Of a stretch of 21,482 nucleotides of DNA, positions 15,018-21,482 are shown one piece after another. The DNA comes from Christensenella sp. UBA6406 (GTDB lineage Bacteria > Bacillota > Clostridia > Christensenellales > UBA1242). The notes below the pieces were generated by a model, which ran no database searches, was not told the DNA's origin, and saw only the letters and a program-made list of their open reading frames with translations. The stretch is from positions 1 through 21,482 of the forward strand of contig DJPS01000027.1 of NCBI GenBank assembly GCA_002438625.1. The letters run 5' to 3'. Numbering within the stretch: position 1 is the first letter of the stretch; every line of letters begins with the position of its first letter. The position numbers and the translations under genes are program-made.

Positions 15018-16568
15018 TTACATATTTAACATTATTTGTTTAATCCAGTTTGAAAGTTTGGTTAATGATGAGATTCTCATTTTTTCTTGTGGGGTGTGGA
15101 TATCATAAAGGTCAGCACCTAAAACAACCACTTGAAGATTTGGAATTTTTTCCGCAAAAATGCCACCTTCTAACCCTGCGTGGATTTGCATAACATTTAA
15201 ATTTGTAAAGCCACATTGCTCGTAAGATTTTACTGCAATATCAATTAAATCGTGCTTTACACTTGCTTCAAAGAATGGTGCGGAATCACGCAAAATGCAT
15301 TTATAATTTTTTGAATTTGAATATAAAGTAAATTCATTAAGTGCATCGCTTTGTGCTTTTGTTGTGTTAAAGCGAAGCATTGTTCTGCTTATAAATTGTG
15401 CATTTTTAACTTGCACATTTGCTAAGTTTATTGAGCAAATTACCTGCCCACTTTCTGCCGTTTTTTCTATAACTCCATTAGGAAAATGTGTTATAAAGTC
15501 AATTAAATTTTTGCTATCAGTCTCGCTTAAAGCCAAACAACTTACATTGCTACAATCTTTTTGATTTGAACAATTTTCAAATTGATTAAATAAATTTAAA
15601 TTATTTTCGCTTGTTTGGATGCTAAAAGTTGCATTAATTTCATTAGGAAAATTATTAGCAAAAAGTTGATTATATTCATTTAAAACACTTTCTATTTCTT
15701 TTAGACTTAAAGCACTTTCAAACACTGCTGTAAATTCCCTAGGAATTGCATTATCTTTTCCGCCACCATTGATTTCCACAATTTTTAGCGGTTGTTTTGC
15801 CAAGTTTCCCAATATTTCAAATCCCACAACATTTGCGTTTGCTCGTCCTTTGTCTATATCTTCTCCGCTATGTCCACCAAGAAGACCAAGCACTTCTAAT
15901 TTAAATAAATTATAATTGCAATTTTCTTGCGTTTCGCCTATTCCTTCCTCTTTACTGTTTAAGCACTCTTCGCCAGCATTCTTCCCTTTACACTCACAAT
16001 CGGCATTATCAATCTTTATATTTTCGCCATAAAACTTCTTTTCAAAATCTAGCCTACAAGAACCAGCCGAACTTATTATAAGTTCATTGCTACTTGTGCC
16101 ATCTAGCCCAAGCAAAAACTTTCCACTAAGGTCGCCTGTGTCAATAAACTTCGCACCGCCCATTCCGCTTTCTTCTTGCGATGTGAAAACCGCTTCTATA
16201 TTTGGAAATCCTTCACCACACTCTTCCAGCATTTCCAAAATAAGCGAAACGCCAAAGCCATCATCTCCGCCTAAGGTTGTGCCATCTGCACGGATAAAGT
16301 CGCCATCAATTATTGTCTTTATCGCCTCTTTCTCAAAGTCAAAATTTACGCCTTTCAACTTTTCACACACCATATCCATATGCGCTTGCAAAATTATAGT
16401 TTTATCAGAGCCATTATCCTTAAAAATTTTCACATTAAATAAATCATCAATTTTATATTTAAGCCCCATTTTCTTAGCAAAATCGCACAAATAATTTGCC
16501 ACTTGCTTTTCGTTAAATGAACCACGAGGAATTTTATTAAGTTCTTTAAAATAATCAAATGCTTTCAT
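15018..16568 (-). CDS. pepD: M20C-family aminoacyl-histidine dipeptidase (PepD)
   Basis: A 516-residue cytosolic metallo-dipeptidase of the Xaa-His/nonspecific dipeptidase family, which cleaves a range of dipeptides. The start follows AGGGGTG at about 9 nt. Two-zinc-site residues are visible: HMD (His63, Asp65), GGDDG (Asp102), the catalytic/ligand pair EE (132-133) and HTPQE near the C-terminus. The family segment GGHSGEDI (231-238) precedes the dimerisation domain. It is about 30-35 residues longer than usual, mainly from a Cys/Glu/Asn-rich insertion at about 186-219 and a smaller Cys-rich one near 335-350. Neither touches the catalytic motifs. It has its own promoter and terminator and is probably monocistronic. 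Confidence 0.92.
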   Translation of the reverse strand: MKAFDYFKELNKIPRGSFNEKQVANYLCDFAKKMGLKYKIDDLFNVKIFKDNGSDKTIILQAHMDMVCEKLKGVNFDFEKEAIKTIIDGDFIRADGTTLGGDDGFGVSLILEMLEECGEGFPNIEAVFTSQEESGMGGAKFIDTGDLSGKFLLGLDGTSSNELIISSAGSCRLDFEKKFYGENIKIDNADCECKGKNAGEECLNSKEEGIGETQENCNYNLFKLEVLGLLGGHSGEDIDKGRANANVVGFEILGNLAKQPLKIVEINGGGKDNAIPREFTAVFESALSLKEIESVLNEYNQLFANNFPNEINATFSIQTSENNLNLFNQFENCSNQKDCSNVSCLALSETDSKNLIDFITHFPNGVIEKTAESGQVICSINLANVQVKNAQFISRTMLRFNTTKAQSDALNEFTLYSNSKNYKCILRDSAPFFEASVKHDLIDIAVKSYEQCGFTNLNVMQIHAGLEGGIFAEKIPNLQVVVLGADLYDIHTPQEKMRISSLTKLSNWIKQIMLNM

Positions 16569-16689
16569 TTTACATCACACCCCTAAATAAATTCAAATTT
16601 TTAACTTTTTTCATATTGCAAATAATTTTATTATTAAATTTGCATATATTAATTTTAATAATTTTATTTGCTTAAACATTAACATAAAT

Positions 16690-16698
16690 ATTATATCA
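16690..16698 (-). promoter_or_regulatory. Extended -10 promoter candidate for pepD
   Basis: Read leftward, TGATATAAT (16698-16690) matches the extended -10 pattern TGnTATAAT. No good -35 is seen at 17 nt, which is tolerated for extended -10 promoters. Predicted start is about 115 nt upstream of the pepD ATG. Confidence 0.45.
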
Positions 16699-16740
16699 CT
16701 TTAAACCTTAAATTGATTTAAATTTTTTACAACTTTTATA

Positions 16741-16771
16741 AAAAAATTTGACTATAAAAGCCAAACTTTTT
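16741..16771 (-). terminator. Intrinsic terminator of the MMPL exporter gene
   Basis: Inverted repeat 16741-16750/16762-16771 (10 bp, one G-U in the leftward transcript), 11-nt loop, ending in a T-run. It lies about 65 nt past the stop of the exporter gene. Confidence 0.55.
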
Positions 16772-16834
16772 CTTTATTATTTTTAAGCACTAAAATTTGA
16801 TTAAACTAAAATTGATTTCAAATAAATTTTATTA

Positions 16835-19783
16835 TTATTTACTTTTAGATTTAATCTTTATGCTTTTGTTTCCTTTTGCCTTAGCATTGTTATTTGATTT
16901 TGAAGCCTTTTTACTACTTGCATTATCTTTACGCTTTTCGCCACTTCTTTTGCTTTCAACACTTTCATCGCCATCTATGTCTATCTCGCTTAAATCTTTA
17001 AGTGCCATTTCTTGTTTTGATAAGATTTCATTTTGAGTTTTTTCAACTTGCTCTATCTCATCACCAGCACTTACCAAATTTTCGCTTGCGTTGTCAGTGT
17101 TTTCACTTGAAACTTCTTTGCCACTTACAACAACATCTTCCGCATTGGCATTTACGCCAGCAGTTGCAAGTTGTGGTTTGTTTGGTGAGAATTTAGTGTG
17201 TAATGTTGTCTTTTCAATAACTTTATCAAATACAAGCAATAATTGTGGTAAAACAAATAGAATTGTAATAATAGAAATTAATGCACCTCTACCAATCAAA
17301 AGGCCAATATCCGCAATTAGAGGAATTGAAGATAAAAAATGGATACAGAAAGCGGCAAGCACAAGGATTGAACCACTTGTTATAACTGTTACAAAAGATT
17401 TATCAATAGCAGTCTTTATAGCCTCGAACTTATCTTGTTTCCTTCTAGCAAAAACATATCTATCAGTAAGCAAAATTCCGTAGTCAATCGTTGCACCCAT
17501 TTGAATTGCCATAGCAAGCAAATAGCAAACGAAGAACACGCTAGAACCGCCCACAACATTAATTGCAAGGTTAATCCAAATTGCACCTTGAATAGAAAGC
17601 ACAAGTAAAATAGGAATACTTAAAGAACGGAAAGCACACATAACAATGATTAAAATTGCAATAATTGTAATTAAATCCGTCTTTGTCTTATCACTATCAA
17701 ACACTTCAGACATACCTATAACATTATATGAATTGCTAACAATATAACTTGCCTCTTCCCCGCAAACAGTGTTCAATTCCTTCTCCAAGTCGTTCATAAA
17801 CGCAAGAGCAGTCTCATCATCAGTTGCAAGATTTATATTGAAAATCATTCTAGACAACTTATCACCAACAAGCATTGAAGATGCGTTATCAAATGTCTCT
17901 TTTGCACTTACAAATGTATTTTGCATATTTGTAACAACCATTCCTGCAAGAGTTTGATTGTCGTGCAAAACCTTAACCATTTCATAATATTTAATGCTAT
18001 CAGTCTCAACATTCTTACCCATTAAAGTGTAAAGTGTTGCAACTTGCTCATCTGTCAAACTATATTTATCTTTCAAATCAGCAACACTTATAACCGCATT
18101 CGCCTTTCCGTGTGCAATAAGCACTTCACTTGTTTGTCCCGCAGGCAAACTATATTGAACAACAAAGTTGATTAATACAATATTATAAACCTTTTCATTT
18201 TCGCCAAACACCGCACTAACTTGCTCATCAGTTAAGCCATACATTGCCTTTGCCGTAGCCTTATCTAATTCGGCAAATAGTTGATTATAATATCCATTTA
18301 TTGTTGTAGCAAAATCTGTCGCCAAAACTGTGTTATGTTCTAGCAAATATTTAACGACTTCAATCTTATAAACTTTATCACTACTTACATCTTTATTCAA
18401 ACTTGTAAAAATGTTTTGTGCTGTTGTTTCAGTCAATCCCATTGCAACAATTTCACTTGCACTTAATTCTTCATAAGCACTAGATAATGCAAGTGTGCTT
18501 TGTGAATTAACTATAACTTTACCATTTTCATCTGTATAATTAATTATATAATTTGCAACTCTCTTTTGCCCCTCAATGTCCTCTTTTGACATCATAACAA
18601 TAAGCGGATTTTGCTTTCCAAAATATTTCTCAACTTCTCTTTCCGCCTTAGCAACCGCACTATTGTCCGCACCAGTTGTTACGACATAAGAGAATGTAAT
18701 GTTACCTTGCAAACATACCGCACAAACTACAACGCAAAGGAATAAAATAGGCATTACAAATCTAGATTTCTTTGCAAATGTTCCCACCTTTTTCATATTA
18801 GGCAAGAAACTCTTGTGTGATGTCTTTTCAATTAGTTTATCAAACATTAAAATTACAGCAGGCATAAAGAAAATAACCGCTAAAACACTGATAAACACAC
18901 CTTTTGCCAAAACCATTCCAATATCAAAACCTATTGAAAAGTCCATAAACATTAATGCAACTAATCCAGCCATAACTGTTAAACTACTTGAAACAACTGC
19001 CATAAATGAACCATTTATTGCCTTTTCCATTGCAAGGTAACTATCGCCAACTTTCTTCTTCTCTTCTCTAAATCTATGTAGCAATACAATAGAATAATCC
19101 ATTTCTAATGCTATAAGCATTACAGAACTTATTGATTGCGTTATAAATGATATACTTCCTAAGAATATGTTTGTCCCCATATTGATAATAATTGCAACAC
19201 CTATAACAATTAGGAAAATCAAAGGTTCTATATATGAATTAGATGTTAAGAACAAAATTGCTATAACAATAGCAATAGCAACAAGCAAAATTAGCGTCAT
19301 TTCACTATGTGTTGCATTCCTGTTATGTATGGCATCAACCGCACTTCCGCTCATATCATAGGTCGCACCTTCAAGTGCCGTCTCTATCCTACTTAGTGTG
19401 TCTTCTGCCTCAACAGAATAATCGGAATTATTTAAAAATATTTTAATTAATGCCTTTTGTTCACTTTCATTATAATAAGAATCATTTGTCGCATCAAAAA
19501 CCGTACTTGCAACACCTTCAACTTGTGCTACAACCTTGCTTAACTCGCTCGCCTGCTCCTTTGTTACGTCACATATCATAACTGATGCCGTTCCCGCAGA
19601 ACCAAACTCATCTTCCATAACTTTTATGCCAATCTTTGTCTTAGAATTATCTGGCAAATACTCTACCATATTGTAATTAGTCCCAACAAATTGCGTTAAA
19701 ACTATCCCCGCAACCGCAAGTAGCAAAAATAATCCAAAAAACCAATATCTTGCCCTAACTACAAAATTACCAAACTTTTTCAT
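16835..19783 (-). CDS. MMPL/RND-superfamily membrane exporter
   Basis: A 982-residue inner-membrane protein with duplicated RND architecture. TM1 is at about 13-31, followed by a large extracytoplasmic loop and five TM segments at about 160-330. TM7 comes next, then a second large loop and five more TM segments. Each half carries the family's buried-Asp motif (EMDYSIVLLHRF and TIDYGILLTDRY), which couples transport to protons. The start at 19783 is chosen because AAAGGAGAG lies 9 nt upstream; the ATG at 19804 overlaps that site. MMPL-type proteins move lipids or other hydrophobic compounds; the substrate cannot be told here. The last 100 residues are a charged Lys/Ser/Asn/Glu-rich, probably disordered cytoplasmic tail. 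A strong promoter at 20222-20250 would give a 430-nt leader that crosses repeat copy C antisense. Confidence 0.9.
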   Translation of the reverse strand: MKKFGNFVVRARYWFFGLFLLLAVAGIVLTQFVGTNYNMVEYLPDNSKTKIGIKVMEDEFGSAGTASVMICDVTKEQASELSKVVAQVEGVASTVFDATNDSYYNESEQKALIKIFLNNSDYSVEAEDTLSRIETALEGATYDMSGSAVDAIHNRNATHSEMTLILLVAIAIVIAILFLTSNSYIEPLIFLIVIGVAIIINMGTNIFLGSISFITQSISSVMLIALEMDYSIVLLHRFREEKKKVGDSYLAMEKAINGSFMAVVSSSLTVMAGLVALMFMDFSIGFDIGMVLAKGVFISVLAVIFFMPAVILMFDKLIEKTSHKSFLPNMKKVGTFAKKSRFVMPILFLCVVVCAVCLQGNITFSYVVTTGADNSAVAKAEREVEKYFGKQNPLIVMMSKEDIEGQKRVANYIINYTDENGKVIVNSQSTLALSSAYEELSASEIVAMGLTETTAQNIFTSLNKDVSSDKVYKIEVVKYLLEHNTVLATDFATTINGYYNQLFAELDKATAKAMYGLTDEQVSAVFGENEKVYNIVLINFVVQYSLPAGQTSEVLIAHGKANAVISVADLKDKYSLTDEQVATLYTLMGKNVETDSIKYYEMVKVLHDNQTLAGMVVTNMQNTFVSAKETFDNASSMLVGDKLSRMIFNINLATDDETALAFMNDLEKELNTVCGEEASYIVSNSYNVIGMSEVFDSDKTKTDLITIIAILIIVMCAFRSLSIPILLVLSIQGAIWINLAINVVGGSSVFFVCYLLAMAIQMGATIDYGILLTDRYVFARRKQDKFEAIKTAIDKSFVTVITSGSILVLAAFCIHFLSSIPLIADIGLLIGRGALISIITILFVLPQLLLVFDKVIEKTTLHTKFSPNKPQLATAGVNANAEDVVVSGKEVSSENTDNASENLVSAGDEIEQVEKTQNEILSKQEMALKDLSEIDIDGDESVESKRSGEKRKDNASSKKASKSNNNAKAKGNKSIKIKSKSK

Positions 19784-19950
19784 TATTTCTTTCTCTCCTT
19801 TCATAAATTTTTACTTCTTTAATTTGCTTACCATAAATAATGCAAATTTTATTTTATATATATAATCATATTTAATTAATTGCTGTTATTTTCATTCTTA
19901 ATTTAAAGATGTGAAATTATTTAATCTTATTTAAAATTTACAAAATAATT

Positions 19951-19956
19951 TATAAT
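19951..19956 (+). promoter_or_regulatory. -10 box of repeat copy C
   Basis: TATAAT followed by ATAGAAAGT, homologous to TATAATATATTGAAGT in copy B, with the first RNA stem beginning 7 nt downstream. The -35 position reads TATTTA, much weaker than in copy B, so expression is uncertain. Confidence 0.45.
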
Positions 19957-19963
19957 ATAGAAA

Positions 19964-20097
19964 GTTTATGCAAGCACAAAAATTTATTTTTGTATTTGAT
20001 ATAAACAACGACTATTTCAAACTGTGATACCTTGATTTATCAAGGTTGTTGCGGTTAGCAACTTTAAAATTTAACTTGCTTAAATTTTAACATCACA
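19964..20097 (+). ncRNA. Structured repeat/RNA copy C, free-standing
   Basis: Predicted RNA of about 134 nt. First domain: outer stem GTTTAT (19964-19969)/ATAAAC (20001-20006) and inner hairpin ACAAAAA/TTTTTGT (19976-19982/19987-19993), with internal loops GCAAGC and ATTTGAT. Second domain: a cloverleaf closed by TGTGAT (20023-20028)/ATCACA (20092-20097). Hairpin 1 is ACCTTGAT/ATCAAGGT (20029-20046), hairpin 2 is GTTGC/GCAAC (20048-20062) and hairpin 3 is a perfect 10-bp AT stem (20065-20089). Both first-domain stems differ in sequence from copy B but still pair. It precedes no co-oriented gene. I do not recognise it as a known RNA family. Confidence 0.65.
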
Positions 20098-20221
20098 TAA
20101 TTTATTTTAATTTCAATAGCAATTTATAACTTAACAAATCAACATAAATCACCAATAATGCTTTTTTAAATAATGCAAAAATTAATCATAAAAACAATGT
20201 GCAATTACTAAACACTTTTTA

Positions 20222-20250
20222 AGTATATTCATATCTAAACCAAATGTCAA
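20222..20250 (-). promoter_or_regulatory. Strong leftward promoter, probably of the MMPL exporter
   Basis: Read leftward: TTGACA (20250-20245), a 17-nt spacer and TATACT (20227-20222), preceded by an A-rich upstream tract. The next leftward gene is the exporter at 19783. The transcript would start near 20215 and cross copy C in antisense. From 20098 to 20387 I otherwise see only the terminator of the next gene. Confidence 0.65.
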
Positions 20251-20344
20251 CTACTTTTTTTCTATAAATTCTATATATGTATATTTAATCAACAAAATCA
20301 AAAATCAGTCTCCAAAATAACCGTAAAAAACAAAGAAAATAAAG

Positions 20345-20372
20345 AAAAAGCGGAAAACTTCTTCCACTTTTT
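20345..20372 (-). terminator. Intrinsic terminator of the LRR protein gene
   Basis: An 11-bp stem (20345-20355/20362-20372, one G-U in the leftward transcript) with a 6-nt loop. Read leftward it is followed by a T-rich run. It lies 16 nt past the stop of the partial gene at 20388. Confidence 0.8.
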
Positions 20373-20387
20373 GCATAACTATTTTAA

Positions 20388-21482
20388 TTAATTCTTTCTA
20401 TATTTATAAGTTCCACTATTTAAATAACTAGCATTTAGTGAATCACTTCCAATTCCGTTGACATAATCACCATCAGCCGTTAGCCATGTTCCAGTCCCGC
20501 TTAAAAATGTTGCAGAAGTTAAAGATTTAAAATAGCTAAAAGCACCAACACTTATATAAGACAAACTCATAGGGAAAGTGACACTTGTCAATAAACCATC
20601 ATAAGAAACTCCACCAATATTAGAATTAAATGCATAAAATTCAATATTTAACAACCCTTCATTAAATATAATAGTTTTTAAAGAGCATACACCGTCAAAT
20701 GCACGTCTAGTTATATTAGTTACAGTGCTTGGTATAGTTATTTTAGATATTGTGCTACCAAAACTTATCATTGTGTCTAACCCATCACCCGAAACTGATG
20801 TTACAAATTTTTTACTACTTTCATCCCAATATCTAAAAGCAGAGACTTGAACAACCTTATAAACGCTTGCATCATCCCTTGAATCCGCAAAGTCATCATC
20901 ACTAGAAAACCACGCAGGGCAACCATTTGAATATGTTCCATCCATTTTAACATATGAAGGAATTGTATATTCACTTGGGCAATTCTCTCCGCCTGCAACC
21001 ATAACTGTTTGTGTGTTATCTATAACTTGTACATATAAAATACCTTCCAATGATTGCCCTTCAGGAAAAGCACTTGCCCACATTGTCGCACTTGCAACTG
21101 TGCTTGCAGTTGATGCTGTTGGTGTGGTTGTTGCTGTTACACTATCACTTATTTTTACATTAGAACTATTTACCGCACCACTTGCTTGTATTGCTTGAAT
21201 AACTATATCAAACTGAATGGTTAACCCCCAAAAACTCGTTGGCACTAAATCTTCCGTGATTTCTATATTAGAATTAAATGTGTATATATTGCTACTCCCC
21301 TCTTGAATCATTTTGCCATAATATAAATAATTGTTTATATATGTCCAATCTTGTTGCGTTCCTGAACTCGCTTTTGTGCTATTTGCAACAGCAGTTAAAA
21401 AATTTGTTATAAATGCATTTTTATCGCTACTGCTTGGTTTTGTTGTTGCTTCCGTTGTCTTTGATGAGTTTGTGTAATATTT
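20388..21482 (-). CDS. Secreted TasA/camelysin-like plus BspA-type LRR protein (5' end missing)
   Basis: The frame is open from the stop at 20388 to the right window edge, so at least 364 C-terminal residues are present and the start lies outside. An internal Met at 21311 is not a likely start. The visible N-terminal part has a Thr/Ser-rich segment, then WTYINNYLYYGKMIQEG and, about 45 residues on, FDIVIQAIQASG. This resembles the end of the TasA/camelysin-type fold of SipW-dependent secreted proteins, which typically closes with an AxAIQA strand. A Thr/Ala/Ser-rich linker follows, then a short domain (CPSEYTIP, later AFRYWDESSKKFVTS) and BspA-type leucine-rich repeats (ITIPSTVTNITRRAFDG and on) to the end. 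No anchor motif is seen. Function unknown; extracellular matrix or adhesion is a family-based guess. Confidence 0.7.
   Translation of the reverse strand, partial: KYYTNSSKTTEATTKPSSSDKNAFITNFLTAVANSTKASSGTQQDWTYINNYLYYGKMIQEGSSNIYTFNSNIEITEDLVPTSFWGLTIQFDIVIQAIQASGAVNSSNVKISDSVTATTTPTASTASTVASATMWASAFPEGQSLEGILYVQVIDNTQTVMVAGGENCPSEYTIPSYVKMDGTYSNGCPAWFSSDDDFADSRDDASVYKVVQVSAFRYWDESSKKFVTSVSGDGLDTMISFGSTISKITIPSTVTNITRRAFDGVCSLKTIIFNEGLLNIEFYAFNSNIGGVSYDGLLTSVTFPMSLSYISVGAFSYFKSLTSATFLSGTGTWLTADGDYVNGIGSDSLNASYLNSGTYKYRKN

Overview
The window is a low-GC (roughly 30%) stretch of a Gram-positive-type genome. Support for this comes from strong A/G-rich Shine-Dalgarno sequences, near-consensus TTGACA/TATAAT promoters, PlsY, an M20C dipeptidase, lipoproteins, and large secreted proteins with BspA-type leucine-rich repeats and InlB/Listeria-Bacteroides repeats. 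An uncultured gut Clostridia-like member of the Bacillota is the best guess. No rRNA or tRNA gene fixes the taxonomy, and TGA is not needed as a sense codon.

Layout. Positions 1-3.7 kb hold three leftward housekeeping/signalling genes: a ComF-type phosphoribosyltransferase, a large protein with an unusual split diadenylate-cyclase-like (DAC) domain, and a GatB/YqeY-domain protein. A 750-bp gene-free stretch (3.69-4.43 kb) follows, with two copies of a structured repeat in opposite orientation, one of them inside the leader of ileS. The rightward genes ileS (altered GVHH signature) and plsY (with a charged C-terminal tail) end at a strong bidirectional terminator at 8.89-8.93 kb. Facing them is a leftward surface/secretion operon (8.99-14.88 kb): two paralogous lipoproteins and a 1379-residue secreted lipase-like/LRR/InlB-repeat protein, joined by 1-nt stop/start overlaps. 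Further right are leftward pepD and an MMPL/RND-type exporter. A third copy of the structured repeat follows at about 20 kb, then the 3' part of a secreted TasA/camelysin-like plus LRR protein that runs off the right edge.

The most unusual signal is a repeat family with three copies (3935-4090 minus, 4246-4376 plus, 19964-20097 plus). In the two well-kept copies the conserved unit starts at a -10 box. It continues with a two-tier stem-loop whose outer and inner stems differ in sequence but keep pairing, and ends in a cloverleaf: three hairpins closed by TGTGAT/ATCACA. This looks like a roughly 130-nt autonomous structured RNA gene or RNA-bearing mobile repeat; I cannot match it to a named family. 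One copy sits where a Firmicute ileS would often carry a T-box, and another lies antisense to the predicted leader of the MMPL exporter.

The second accessory theme is the lipoprotein pair. Both ends of the two genes are nearly identical at DNA level while the middles differ, and the shared 3' end carries the ribosome-binding site of the next gene. A remnant of the same 3' end precedes the first gene, so the array appears to have grown and shrunk by recombination.
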